A DNA stretch of 64,000 bases from Geomesophilobacter sediminis. GTDB taxonomy: Bacteria > Desulfobacterota > Desulfuromonadia > Geobacterales > Geobacteraceae. The stretch lies in contig NZ_JAEMHM010000008.1 in NCBI RefSeq assembly GCF_016458275.1, forward strand, positions 220,820-284,819, in the 5' to 3' direction. Made by a program: the position numbers and the translations under genes. Under the pieces are notes generated by a model, which saw only the letters and a program-made list of their open reading frames with translations, had not been told where the DNA came from and did no database searches. This document shows positions 24,534 to 34,510 of the stretch, in pieces (position 1 is the stretch's first letter; each line of letters opens with the position of its first letter).

Positions 24534-26585
24534 ATGCTGAGTGAATTGAGGTGCGGTGGGGTTTTAAAAAGGGGACTGTCTTTCTGGTTGCTGCTGTTTT
24601 CCCTGTTCGTGATCCTTCCCAAATCTGCGGCCTGGGCCGATGATCTCACCTTCTCCTACGGCGGTAACGCCAACTGGTTCACGGAGACGGCCACATCTCA
24701 CAGCGGCGGCAATGCCTTCCAGAGCGGGGCGATTTCCAACAGCCAGTCGAGCTGGATGGAGACCACGGTCACCGGACCCGGCGTGATCCGGTTCTGGTGG
24801 AAGGTCTCCTCGGAGGGATGCTGCGACCCGCTCCGCTTCAGCATCGACGGCACCGCCCAAACTGACATCCGCGGCGAGATCGACTGGCAGTACAAGAGTT
24901 TCTCCGTTCCCGCCGGCACCCATACCCTGCGCTGGACCTATTCCACCGACGGTTCCATCTTAAGCGGCAGCAATTCCGCCTGGCTGGACCAGATCACCTT
25001 CACCCCGGGTACCTTCGATCTCACCGCTCCGACCACGACCGCTTCCCCTGCGGGGTACTACTATTACCCGGCCGGCCAAAGCGTCACTCTTTCCTGCAGC
25101 GACGGTACCGGGAGCGGTTGCGCCTCTACCTATTACTGCCTCGGAAGCGGCTGCTCCCCGACCAGCAGCTACACAGCTCCGATTGCCCTGTCCTCCTCGA
25201 CGCCCATCAGGTTTTATTCGACGGATGTCGCCGGCAACAGCGAAACGGTTCAACAGACCTCCTACTACATCGATAACCAAGCTCCGACCACCAACGCCAA
25301 TCCCGCGGCCGGCTCCTATGTCGGGGGGCGCTCGATCCAGCTCAGCTGCAGCGATTCCGGCATGGGATGCGCCTCCACCTATTACTGCACAGGAAGCGGC
25401 TGCACCCCGACGACGGCCTATCAGTACTCCACTTCCATTGCCGTTAATGCCTCGACGGTGCTCCGTTACTATTCCACCGACCGCGCCGGCAACACCGAGG
25501 CGGTCTCTACCGCCAACTACACCATCACGGCGGACACCACCCCTCCGACGACTACCCCCTCCCGTGTCAGCGGAACCTACGCGGCCTTCTATCCTTACTT
25601 CACCTGCAGCGACGGAAACGGCAGCGGTTGCGCCGCCACGTACTACTGCCTGGGGAGCGGCTGCACGCCGACCACGCTCTATGCGAACCAGATCCCGTAC
25701 CTCACCAACTCCAGCGATCTCCGGTTCTACTCCACCGATAACAGCGGCAACAGCGAAGCGGTGCAGACGGTATCGTACGTGATCGACAAGACCCCGCCGG
25801 TCACCTCGGCGAGCCCGTCGGCCGGTACCTACACCGAGGCTCCGGTCGTCACCCTTTCCTGCAGTGACGGCAGCGGCACCGGATGCAACCAGACCTATTA
25901 CTGCACCGGCCCCAACTGCACTCCGAACATAAATTACAGTGTCCCGATCCGCATCAACGACACCACGGTGCTCCGCTTCTACTCTTCCGACAATGCCTAC
26001 AACAACGAGTCGGTTAACACGCTTAACTACGTGCGGGGGAGCCAGGCGCGGACCATCAACGTGCCGGCCGACATGGCCACCATCCAGGCGGCCATCGACG
26101 CGGCCTACAACGGGGACACCGTGCTCGTCGCCCCAGGCACCTACCTGGAAAACATCGACTTCCACGGCAAGAACATCACCGTTACCAGCAGCGGCGGCGC
26201 CGACGCCACCATCATCGACGGGAACCGCAACGGCTCCGTCGTTTCCCTGGTATCCGGAGAGACCCGTGCCTCCGTGCTGGACGGATTTTCCATCCGTAAC
26301 GGCTCGGCAAGCTATAACGGCGGGGGGATCTACGTCGGAAACAGTTCCCCAACCATCACCAACAACAAGGTCTACGGAAACACCGGCGATTTCGGCGGAG
26401 GAATCGCGGTTTATTTCGGCTCCCCGTCGATCCGGAACAACAGCATCTACCAAAACAGCGGCGATTGGGGGGGCGGCATCAGTCTGACTGGTTCCACGAC
26501 GGTGGCAGAGGTCACCGGGAACAGCATCTACCAAAACCGCGCCAGTAACGGCGGCGGGATCTCCCTCTGGGCTGCGGGGAACTAG
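24534..26585 (+). CDS. Giant modular surface protein, N-terminal part up to an in-frame TAG
   Basis: 683 residues. A signal peptide (LSFWLLLFSLFVILPKSAAWA) is followed by a jelly-roll-like module (DDLTFSYGG.. to SSWMETTVTGPGVIRFWWK; 24640-25010). Four ~85-residue chitobiase-C-terminal-like repeats follow (starts near 25020, 25285, 25548, 25795), each with P-T-T, SCSDG.G.GC, TYYC.G.GC and (R/L)(F/Y)YS.D..GN and paired cysteines. A parallel beta-helix starts at 26050 (MATIQAAIDAAYNGDTVLVA, then NNG/GGGI turns). The frame ends at TAG 26583-26585 in mid-helix, but continues without any shift to 34490, so the natural product is probably one ~3,300-residue protein. Ribosome site GGGAGGG lies 8 bases before ATG 24534. 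Confidence 0.85.
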   Translation: MLSELRCGGVLKRGLSFWLLLFSLFVILPKSAAWADDLTFSYGGNANWFTETATSHSGGNAFQSGAISNSQSSWMETTVTGPGVIRFWWKVSSEGCCDPLRFSIDGTAQTDIRGEIDWQYKSFSVPAGTHTLRWTYSTDGSILSGSNSAWLDQITFTPGTFDLTAPTTTASPAGYYYYPAGQSVTLSCSDGTGSGCASTYYCLGSGCSPTSSYTAPIALSSSTPIRFYSTDVAGNSETVQQTSYYIDNQAPTTNANPAAGSYVGGRSIQLSCSDSGMGCASTYYCTGSGCTPTTAYQYSTSIAVNASTVLRYYSTDRAGNTEAVSTANYTITADTTPPTTTPSRVSGTYAAFYPYFTCSDGNGSGCAATYYCLGSGCTPTTLYANQIPYLTNSSDLRFYSTDNSGNSEAVQTVSYVIDKTPPVTSASPSAGTYTEAPVVTLSCSDGSGTGCNQTYYCTGPNCTPNINYSVPIRINDTTVLRFYSSDNAYNNESVNTLNYVRGSQARTINVPADMATIQAAIDAAYNGDTVLVAPGTYLENIDFHGKNITVTSSGGADATIIDGNRNGSVVSLVSGETRASVLDGFSIRNGSASYNGGGIYVGNSSPTITNNKVYGNTGDFGGGIAVYFGSPSIRNNSIYQNSGDWGGGISLTGSTTVAEVTGNSIYQNRASNGGGISLWAAGN

Positions 26586-29500
26586 CTGGTCCAGGGAAAC
26601 GTCTTCCGGAACAACACCGCCACTACCGAGGGGGGCGGCATCTCGAGCGTGAACAGCTCTACGACCACCTTCCTGCAGAACCTGGTCGTCAATAACCAGG
26701 CTCCCTCCCACGGCGGACTGACCACCGGCTACGGTCCCACCGTCTTCATCAACAACACCATTGCCAACAACGATTCCACCGGCGGGGCATACTCCGACAA
26801 TGCGGCGGTTTCCCTCGGCGGCGGCACGTTCGTGAACAACGTGCTGCTCGGGGTGCCGGGAAAGAGCGCGGTAGTCTGCTCCGCTTCGTCGCTCGGAAAC
26901 TTCAGCCACAACCTCGTCTATGCCCCCTCCGGGACCGCCTATGCAACCGGGTGCCCGGACCAGACCGGGATCAAGGGGAACCTCGCCGGCGACCCCCTGT
27001 TGAATAACGTCACCCAGGGGCTCGCTGCGCTTCGGGCCGGTTCCCCCGCGATCGACGCCGGGGACGGAACGGTTGCCTCGATTCCCGCCACGGACCTGGG
27101 AGGAGGGACGCGAGTCGTCGACGGGAACGGGGACGGGACCGCGACGATCGACATCGGCGCCTACGAGTTCGATCCCGCCTACCCGGTCGCACAGCTGGCG
27201 GGAGTGCCGACCGCCTTTCTCACCAGCAACAGCCTCACCCTGACGGTGAGCGGAACCGGCGTCGTCTCGTACCGCTATGCCCTGGACGGGGGCGCCTTTT
27301 CCGGGGATACCGCCGTCGCGACCCCGATCACCCTCACCGGTCTCAGCAACGGCCGGCACTTTATCGTCGTTTTGGGGAAAAACGGCTCGGGCCTGGAGCA
27401 GAAAGCGGAGACCGCCACCGCCGCCGGGTGGGTGGTCAACACCGAAACGAGCGACCTCACCTTCACCTCCGGCGGCGACGTCTCCTGGTTCGTACAGCCG
27501 GACGTGACCCGCGACGGGATCGCCTGGCAAAGCGGCGCGGTCACTTCGGGACAGTCGAGCTGGCTGGAAACCACCGTCACCGGGCCCGGTGCGCTCCGGT
27601 TCTGGTGGCGGATCGATTCGGGCTACTACGACGGCTCGCTTTCCCTCACCATCGACGGAACCATCACCACCACCTGGAGCAACACCACCTTCAACAACAC
27701 GACCGGATGGCGGCCGCAGTCCGTTCTCGTCCCGGCCGGAAGCCACACCCTGCGCTGGACCTTCACCCCCCAAAGCTACACCGTCCCCTGGGAGTCGGCT
27801 TTCCTGGACCAGGTCAGCTTCCAGGCCGGAGCGAACCCCGACGTCTCGGCCCCGACCACGACGGCGGCTCCGGGCGCCGGGATGTACAGCACGCCCCAGA
27901 GCGTTGCCCTTTCCTGCAGCGACGGTGCCGGGGCCGGGTGCGCCGCAACCCTTTACTGTCTCGGCTCCGGTTGTACCCCGACCATTCCCTACACCACGCC
28001 GCTGAGCATTGCCTCCGACACCTACCTCAGCTTCTCCTCGTCGGACACGGCGGGGAACTACGAGCAGGTCAACACCGGGCACTACACCTTCGACCACACT
28101 CCGCCGTCGACGTCGTCTTCCCTGGGCGGCGGCACCTATTCGGGAGAACGGGACGTAGCGCTTTACTGCGGCGACAGCGGCCTGGGGTGCGCCACCACCT
28201 ACTACTGCACAGGTAGCGGCTGCACACCCACGACGACCTACAGCACCGCCATCCCCATCACCGCCTCCACCGACCTGCGCTATTACTCGGTCGACCGCGG
28301 CGGCAATGCCGAAGCCGTGAAAACGTTGTCCTTCACGATCATCCCCGACGTCACCCCTCCGGTGACTACCACCGGTTCGTCTTCCGGCACCTACCAGTCC
28401 CTTTCGGTGAGCCTTTGGTGCTCCGACGGGAGCGGCAGCGGATGCGCCCACACCTATTACTGCCTCGGTACCGGGTGCACCCCGACCAACCTGTACACCT
28501 CGTACGTGAACATTTCCCGTTCCAACGACCTGAGGTTCTACTCCGTGGACAAGTCCGGCAACGCGGAGGCGGTTCAGACCGTCTCCTACGTGATCGATGC
28601 CGACCCGCCCACGACGACCCCGTCGGTTGCGTCGGGAATCTTCACCGCTCCCCAGACGGTGACGCTTTCCTGCAGCGACGGCGGCGGGACCGGCTGCTCC
28701 GCGACCTACTACTGCCTCGGCAAGGGGTGTACCCCGCACACCGCCTACTCCGGCCCGATCGCCATCTCCGAGTCGACCTATCTCACCTACTACTCAAGCG
28801 ATAGGGTGGGAAACTGGGAACGCGACAAGACCGAGCGTTACACCATCCGTTCCGGTCCCCCCGCAACCATCAACGTCCCGGCTGGCCAGGCGACCATCCA
28901 GGGGGCCATCGATGCGGCCCAGGACGGCGATACCATCGTCGTCGCTCCGGGAACCTACCGCGAGAACATCGACTTCAAGGGAAAGGCGATCTCGGTCACC
29001 AGCAGCGACGGGGCTGCCGCCACCATCATCGACGGGGGACATGCCGGCTCGGTAGTCAGTTTTGTCTCCGGTGAGATGCGGACCTCGGTGCTGGACGGTT
29101 TCACCCTGCGCAACGGGACCAGTTCCAATAACTTGGGGTATGGCGGCGGGGTTTACGTGGCCCAGTCCGCTCCGGCGATCCTCAATAACCGGATCACCGG
29201 CAACACGGCCTATGCCGGCGCCGGGGTGGGGATTTATCAGGGATCGCCCTTGCTGCAGGGGAACCTGATTACCAACAACAGCATGGGCAGTTCCTCCTAT
29301 TACTACGGCGGCGGAGGCATCTTACTGGACGGCGGTGCCGATGCCCGGATCATCGGCAACACGATCAGCAACAACACGGTTTCCTACGGCAGCGGCGGCG
29401 GCATCCTGGTGAGCGATTCCTTCGGGGCCACCATCCGGAACAACACGGTCCGGAACAATTCCTGCGGCCAAAACGGAGGGGGCGTCGCGATCGAAGACAG

Positions 29501-30315
29501 CGACAACGTCTCGGTCCTCCAAAATGTGGTAGCCGGCAACCGCGCCGTCGCCGGCGGGGGCGTGTACCTGTTGCAGGAATTCCAGGTCGGGGCCCAACTC
29601 ACCCTGGAGGGCAACACCATCGCCCTCAACGAAGCCCCGTCCGGCGCAGGAATCCTGGCCTCCGGCCCCAACGATGGAACCTTGATCGCCAATACCATCG
29701 TCACCTCCCAAAACGACCAGACTCCGGTGCAGTGCGAGCAGGGTTGGTATTCCGATGCGCTCCCCCCGGCATTTCAGGACAACCTCGTCTACGCCTTAGG
29801 CGGCGCCACCTTCGGCGGCACCTGCAGCGGCCAGAACGGGGTGAACGGCAACCTGAGCGCCGATCCGCTGCTGAACGGTCCGTCCTTCGGATATTTCAGC
29901 CTGACGGCGGGCTCCCCGGCCATCGACGCGGGGGATGCCAGCGTAGCCGGCGTTCCCGATTTCGACCTGGCCGGCGCCCCGCGCCTGATCGCCGGGACCG
30001 CCGGGACCGCCGGGGGCGCGGCGCGGCTTGACATCGGCGCCTACGAGTTCGATCCGGGCGAGCCGCGGGCGGTCCTCTCCGGCGCGCCCACCAGCGCCGT
30101 CCGGGAAAATTCCGCTACCATCACCGTGGCCGGCGACGGCATCGTCTCCTACCGCTACGCCGTGGACGGGGGGGGCTTCGGCCCGGACGCCATCCCGGTC
30201 GCCACCCCCATCACCCTCACCGGCCTGAGCGGCGGGGCGCACGTGGTTGCGGTCATCGGGAAAACGTCCGACCGTGAGCAGCGGAGCGCTTCGGCGACGG
30301 TGGCCGGCTGGACCA
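24640..30315 (+). repeat. Tandem duplication of a ~2.8 kb multi-domain coding module
   Basis: Module 1 (about 24640-27440) and module 2 (about 27450-30315) have the same domain order: jelly-roll, four Cys-paired chitobiase-type repeats, beta-helix, IGAYEFDP module, Ig-like module. Matching phrases include SSW(M/L)ETTVTGPG, TVLVAPGTY/TIVVAPGTY, IDIGAYEFDP/LDIGAYEFDP and VSYRYA(L/V)DGG. The copies have diverged at many positions, so the duplication is old. Confidence 0.8.
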
Positions 30316-33300
30316 TCGACTCCCTCCCTCCGACCACGACCGCCACCCCGGGGAGCGGCACCAACTACAGCACCGCGCAGTCGGTCACCTTGGCCTGCAG
30401 CGACGACCCCGGCGGCAGCGGCTGCGTCGGCACCTTCTACTGCCTGGGGGGCGGATGCACCCCCAATCTCCCGTACACCGCCCCGATCGCCCTCTCCGGC
30501 GATATCGGGCTCAAGTACTACTCGGTGGATGCCTTCGGCAACCAGGAGGCGGTGAAGACCGCCAGCTACTCCTTCGTCGGCAGCATTTCCGGACGGGTCA
30601 CCGACAGTGCGACCGGCAGCGGCATCAGTGGGGTCTGGGTACAGCTGGTAAATGCCAACACCGGTTCGCCGGCCCAAAGCGCTCCTACCGACGCTACCGG
30701 GGCTTACCTCCTGTCCGGGGTCCGCAGCGGCAGCTATAAGGTTTCCTTCCGAGCCAACGGTTACCTCAACCAGTGGTACAACGGCCGATCCGATAGCTCC
30801 ACGGCCACCCCGGTGGTCATTACTGCTCCGGCAGCGGTGACCGGTATCGATGCGGCCCTGAACATCGCCGGCCGGATTTCCGGGACCGTCACCTCCGCCG
30901 ATACCGGCGCCGCGATTTACGGGATATACGTCACGGCCCACGATGCCGTTACCGGCGCCTGGGGAGGTTCGGCCACTACCGATGGTTCGGGCAACTACAC
31001 CATGTCCGGGATGGCGACCGGCCGGTACAAGGTCCGCTTCTGGGCCGATTACGGTTACCTCGGCCAGTGGTATGGCAACAAGCCGGACTCGGCCTCGGCA
31101 ACGGAAATCGTCGTGAGCGCCGGTAGTACCGCGAGCGGTGTCAACGCCGCCTTGCAGAAGGGGGGGAGCGTCTCCGGGACCATTACGGCCGGCACCGGGG
31201 GAGCGATTACCTCGGCCACCGTCACCGTCTACGATGCCGATAGCGGCTCCTATGTCACGTCAACCGGAACCGACAGCTCGGGACGGTATAGCATCTCCGG
31301 GCTTTCCGGCCGCTTCAAGATCGAGGCCTTCGCCTCGGGATACCTCGCACAGTGGTACGGCGGGACGAGTCAGGCTGCGGCCTCGGTGGTCGCGGTGGTA
31401 CCTGGCGGTGCCGTCACCGGGATCGATGTCGCCCTGGCTCGCGGGGGGAGCATCACCGGAAAAATCACCGACCGCGCGACCGGGGCCGGCATCCCCTATG
31501 CCAGCGCCACCGCCTACGATGCCAGCACCGGCCAATATGTCGGCAGCGCCGGCGCCGGCGCCGACGGCACCTACACCATTCCCGGACTTGCCAGCGGGAG
31601 CTACCAAGTTTCCTACTCGGCGTCCGGGTATATCGGCCAGTGGTCCGGGGGAGCCGGTAACCAGACCTCCGCCGCCACCGTCGCCGTAACGGCGCCCAAC
31701 ACGACCAGCGGCGTAAACGCGGCACTTTTGGTCGGCGCAAGCATCACCGGCACGGTGACCGACAAGGGGACCGGGACCGGGCTTGCTTGGATCTCCGTGA
31801 TCGCCGTCGACGTCGCGACGAGCAACTGGGGCCGCTCCACCTACACCGACAGTTCCGGGAATTACACCATCTCCGGGCTTCCCAACGGCAATTACCGGAT
31901 CCGCTTCTCGGGGACCGATTACACTGCCCAGTGGTACAACGCCAAGGCAGGGTATGGGACTGCGGACGTCGTTGCCGCCGCTGCCGGGGTGCCCGTTTCC
32001 GGCATCGACGCGGCCCTGGAGAAGGGGGGGGCGGTTTCCGGTACGGTGACCGATGCCGCGACCGGGCTCCCCATCAGCGGAGTCTCGGTCCAGCTGATGA
32101 CCGCATCCGGGAGCTCTGTCGGATACGGCTGGACCGACAGCTTCGGCCGCTACCGGGTCTCTGGGGTGGTGAGCGGCAGCTACCGGATTTCCTTTGACCG
32201 CAGCGGCTACCTGCAGTTCAGCACTTCGGTGGCGGTGACGGCTCCCGCCGAGACCACCCTCGACGCGACCCTTGCCGGCGGCGGCGCCATTTCCGGCACG
32301 GTGACCGATCGCAGCACCGGGGTCGGGTTGTTGGCCCACGTCTTCTCGGTCGACACGCGAACCGGGAACTCGACCGGTGCCGTTGACACCGCAGCCGACG
32401 GCAGTTTCACGATCGCCGGCCTCGCCAGCGGAAACTACCGGCTGCAGGTCATCTCCACCAACAACTACCTCGGCGGAGTTTTCGACGGAGTGGGGGTGGG
32501 TGGCGGCTGCCCCGCCACCATCGCCGTTTCGGCGCCGGCAACCACCTCGGGTGTTGACGTGCGTCTCGGCCAGGGCGGCAACATCTCCGGACGGGTCATC
32601 GATGGGGTAACCCTGCGGGGGATCGGGAATGCCTCGGTCTACGTCGCGTCCACCTCCCAGTCGCTGTATGGACTGGGCGGCTTCACTGCGGCGGATGGAA
32701 CGTACTTCATCACTGGGGTGCCGAGCGGGGAATATTTCGTCTCGGCGAATCAGAACGGGTATCTGCCGGGCCCACAGGTGCGGGTGACGGTGGCGGCAGC
32801 GACGACGGCGACCGCAGCCGACCTCTCCCTTCAGCCAGGCGGCGGGGTAACAACGGGTAATGGGACCATCAGTGGGCACGTTACCGACTCCAGGACCGGG
32901 GAACCGGTTCCCGGGGTGGTCGTCGAAGCAAGAAATGCCGGTTCGGGAAGCTCGGTTAGGTATAGCTACTCCGACTCCTACGGGGCCTTCTCCATCGGCG
33001 GACTGCCCAGCGGCAGCTACCAGCTTTACTACTACCTTCCTGGCTCGTATCCGGGACCAACCATCGACGGCACCACGACAAGCACCACGACCAGCACCAC
33101 GGGGGGGACCGGCTACCTCGGGTCGTCTTCCGCCACCTTGGGGAGCGTCTCGACGGTAGGGAATGTATCCCTGGTATCGGCTGCCCAGCAACGAGCGTCC
33201 TCGGGCCTTGCCAACGGGGTACCGGCAACAAGTCCCAAGCGCTTGACCGCCTCGCCCGACATGCCCACTACCACGGCCACGAGTTCTGCCGGGACCCTTG

Positions 33301-34490
33301 CTCCCATCGGACCGGTCACCGTAACCTCCCCCCAGGAAACCTCGGGTGTCGATTTCACAGTCGACACCCTGGGGGCCATTACCGGCACGGTGACCGACCC
33401 TTCCGGCGCGGTCATCCCTTACGTCACGGTGTTGGTCTACGACAGCACCACCGGGGCCATCGTTGGAACCACCCAAACGGAATCCGACGGCACCTACTTC
33501 CGTTTCGGTCTCCCCACCGGCTCCTACCGGGTCAAATTCGAAACGGATTATCCGAACCTGACGGTAGGAGGGTACCAGACCCGGTGGTACGCTACGGCAG
33601 GAAGCGTGGGGGCGAGCGATGTGGGAGTAGTGGCCGGGCAGGTGAACTCGGGAATCGACGCGCAGATGGTTCCCGGGGGAGCCATCACCGGTGCGGTCTC
33701 CCTGCCGGCCAGCCTCTGCACCGAGTGGACCACCGTGTCGGTAACGGCATATGACGCCGACGACAAGGTGGTGGCCCAAACGTTCGTCACCCCTCAAAAC
33801 GCCGAGCAGTTCACCTTGTGGGGGCTGGCCGCCGGAAGCTACAAGCTCTTTTTTGCTCCGCCCAACCCCGGACTGCTCCGCCAGTGGTACCGAAACGCCA
33901 ATGACGCCGAGACCGCCACCGCGGTCGCGGTGACGCCCGGCGCCAGCGCCGACGGCAACGACGTCACCCTTGTCGCCGGCGGCGCGACCATCTCCGGAAC
34001 GGTTACCGGCGATACCGGCTGCTCGTTGACCATCGGGAACGTCCGGCTCTTCGACTGGTACTCCGGCGGGTTGGTCGCCGAAGCTGCCCCACTCTTCGGC
34101 GGTCACTACCAGATCAGCGGCGTTCCCGACGGCAACTACCGGCTCCGTTTCACGGTCAACGGGGTCGACCACTGGTACAAAAGCTCCGCCGAAACCGGCA
34201 CCGCCACCCGGATCACGGTAAGCGGCGGCACCGACGTAAGCGGTATCGACCGCACCGAGGCCTGCGGCCCGGACGGCACCCTGGGGGACACCGGCGTGCC
34301 GACCCTTTTGGACGCGATCAAGGTGCTGCGGATCGCGGTGGGGCTCGATGCCGCCACGCCCGAGGCGCTGGTTCACTGCGACGTGGCCCCGGTGGTCGGC
34401 GGCGTCGCCGCCCCCGACGGGAAGATCGATATCACCGACGCGCTGCTTATCCTGCAAAAGGCCGCGCGCCAGACCGTCTTGCTACCTTAA
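26586..34490 (+). CDS. Giant modular surface protein, remainder after the in-frame TAG
   Basis: 2,634 codons in the same frame as the preceding part; the first start-like codon is GTG 26649. Order: rest of beta-helix 1 to ~26990, a 'GSPAIDAGD...IGAYEFDP' module (to 27175), an Ig-like module (27180-27440), a second jelly-roll (27450-27835), four more chitobiase-C-terminal-like repeats (27840-28850), beta-helix 2 (28860-29850), a second IGAYEFDP module and Ig-like module (to 30315), one more chitobiase-type repeat, then twelve carboxypeptidase-regulatory-like repeats of ~90 residues (30580-34240; each starts like ISGTVTDxxTG and often has (Y/L)xxQWYN). It ends in a dockerin-like module (34260-34487: DAIKVLRIAVGL and DGKIDITDALLILQKA). 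No transmembrane anchor or sorting signal is visible. The next gene overlaps its stop. Confidence 0.85.
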   Translation: MVQGNVFRNNTATTEGGGISSVNSSTTTFLQNLVVNNQAPSHGGLTTGYGPTVFINNTIANNDSTGGAYSDNAAVSLGGGTFVNNVLLGVPGKSAVVCSASSLGNFSHNLVYAPSGTAYATGCPDQTGIKGNLAGDPLLNNVTQGLAALRAGSPAIDAGDGTVASIPATDLGGGTRVVDGNGDGTATIDIGAYEFDPAYPVAQLAGVPTAFLTSNSLTLTVSGTGVVSYRYALDGGAFSGDTAVATPITLTGLSNGRHFIVVLGKNGSGLEQKAETATAAGWVVNTETSDLTFTSGGDVSWFVQPDVTRDGIAWQSGAVTSGQSSWLETTVTGPGALRFWWRIDSGYYDGSLSLTIDGTITTTWSNTTFNNTTGWRPQSVLVPAGSHTLRWTFTPQSYTVPWESAFLDQVSFQAGANPDVSAPTTTAAPGAGMYSTPQSVALSCSDGAGAGCAATLYCLGSGCTPTIPYTTPLSIASDTYLSFSSSDTAGNYEQVNTGHYTFDHTPPSTSSSLGGGTYSGERDVALYCGDSGLGCATTYYCTGSGCTPTTTYSTAIPITASTDLRYYSVDRGGNAEAVKTLSFTIIPDVTPPVTTTGSSSGTYQSLSVSLWCSDGSGSGCAHTYYCLGTGCTPTNLYTSYVNISRSNDLRFYSVDKSGNAEAVQTVSYVIDADPPTTTPSVASGIFTAPQTVTLSCSDGGGTGCSATYYCLGKGCTPHTAYSGPIAISESTYLTYYSSDRVGNWERDKTERYTIRSGPPATINVPAGQATIQGAIDAAQDGDTIVVAPGTYRENIDFKGKAISVTSSDGAAATIIDGGHAGSVVSFVSGEMRTSVLDGFTLRNGTSSNNLGYGGGVYVAQSAPAILNNRITGNTAYAGAGVGIYQGSPLLQGNLITNNSMGSSSYYYGGGGILLDGGADARIIGNTISNNTVSYGSGGGILVSDSFGATIRNNTVRNNSCGQNGGGVAIEDSDNVSVLQNVVAGNRAVAGGGVYLLQEFQVGAQLTLEGNTIALNEAPSGAGILASGPNDGTLIANTIVTSQNDQTPVQCEQGWYSDALPPAFQDNLVYALGGATFGGTCSGQNGVNGNLSADPLLNGPSFGYFSLTAGSPAIDAGDASVAGVPDFDLAGAPRLIAGTAGTAGGAARLDIGAYEFDPGEPRAVLSGAPTSAVRENSATITVAGDGIVSYRYAVDGGGFGPDAIPVATPITLTGLSGGAHVVAVIGKTSDREQRSASATVAGWTIDSLPPTTTATPGSGTNYSTAQSVTLACSDDPGGSGCVGTFYCLGGGCTPNLPYTAPIALSGDIGLKYYSVDAFGNQEAVKTASYSFVGSISGRVTDSATGSGISGVWVQLVNANTGSPAQSAPTDATGAYLLSGVRSGSYKVSFRANGYLNQWYNGRSDSSTATPVVITAPAAVTGIDAALNIAGRISGTVTSADTGAAIYGIYVTAHDAVTGAWGGSATTDGSGNYTMSGMATGRYKVRFWADYGYLGQWYGNKPDSASATEIVVSAGSTASGVNAALQKGGSVSGTITAGTGGAITSATVTVYDADSGSYVTSTGTDSSGRYSISGLSGRFKIEAFASGYLAQWYGGTSQAAASVVAVVPGGAVTGIDVALARGGSITGKITDRATGAGIPYASATAYDASTGQYVGSAGAGADGTYTIPGLASGSYQVSYSASGYIGQWSGGAGNQTSAATVAVTAPNTTSGVNAALLVGASITGTVTDKGTGTGLAWISVIAVDVATSNWGRSTYTDSSGNYTISGLPNGNYRIRFSGTDYTAQWYNAKAGYGTADVVAAAAGVPVSGIDAALEKGGAVSGTVTDAATGLPISGVSVQLMTASGSSVGYGWTDSFGRYRVSGVVSGSYRISFDRSGYLQFSTSVAVTAPAETTLDATLAGGGAISGTVTDRSTGVGLLAHVFSVDTRTGNSTGAVDTAADGSFTIAGLASGNYRLQVISTNNYLGGVFDGVGVGGGCPATIAVSAPATTSGVDVRLGQGGNISGRVIDGVTLRGIGNASVYVASTSQSLYGLGGFTAADGTYFITGVPSGEYFVSANQNGYLPGPQVRVTVAAATTATAADLSLQPGGGVTTGNGTISGHVTDSRTGEPVPGVVVEARNAGSGSSVRYSYSDSYGAFSIGGLPSGSYQLYYYLPGSYPGPTIDGTTTSTTTSTTGGTGYLGSSSATLGSVSTVGNVSLVSAAQQRASSGLANGVPATSPKRLTASPDMPTTTATSSAGTLAPIGPVTVTSPQETSGVDFTVDTLGAITGTVTDPSGAVIPYVTVLVYDSTTGAIVGTTQTESDGTYFRFGLPTGSYRVKFETDYPNLTVGGYQTRWYATAGSVGASDVGVVAGQVNSGIDAQMVPGGAITGAVSLPASLCTEWTTVSVTAYDADDKVVAQTFVTPQNAEQFTLWGLAAGSYKLFFAPPNPGLLRQWYRNANDAETATAVAVTPGASADGNDVTLVAGGATISGTVTGDTGCSLTIGNVRLFDWYSGGLVAEAAPLFGGHYQISGVPDGNYRLRFTVNGVDHWYKSSAETGTATRITVSGGTDVSGIDRTEACGPDGTLGDTGVPTLLDAIKVLRIAVGLDAATPEALVHCDVAPVVGGVAAPDGKIDITDALLILQKAARQTVLLP

Positions 34491-34510
34491 TGATTGATGG
34501 AGTGAAAAAA

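Noticed and set aside
26583..26585. TAG read as pyrrolysine
   Set aside because: The position is a structural turn of a beta-helix, not a methylamine methyltransferase active site, and no pyrrolysine gene or PYLIS-like element is visible.
24960..28739. A 1,259-codon open frame on the minus strand opposite the giant surface-protein gene
   Set aside because: It is Arg/Gly/Val-rich low-complexity sequence mirroring the GC-rich codon repeats of the plus-strand gene, with no recognisable domain or ribosome site.
31260..34457. A 1,065-codon minus-strand open frame opposite the carboxypeptidase-regulatory-like repeats
   Set aside because: Same cause: a shadow of repetitive high-GC coding sequence without family motifs.
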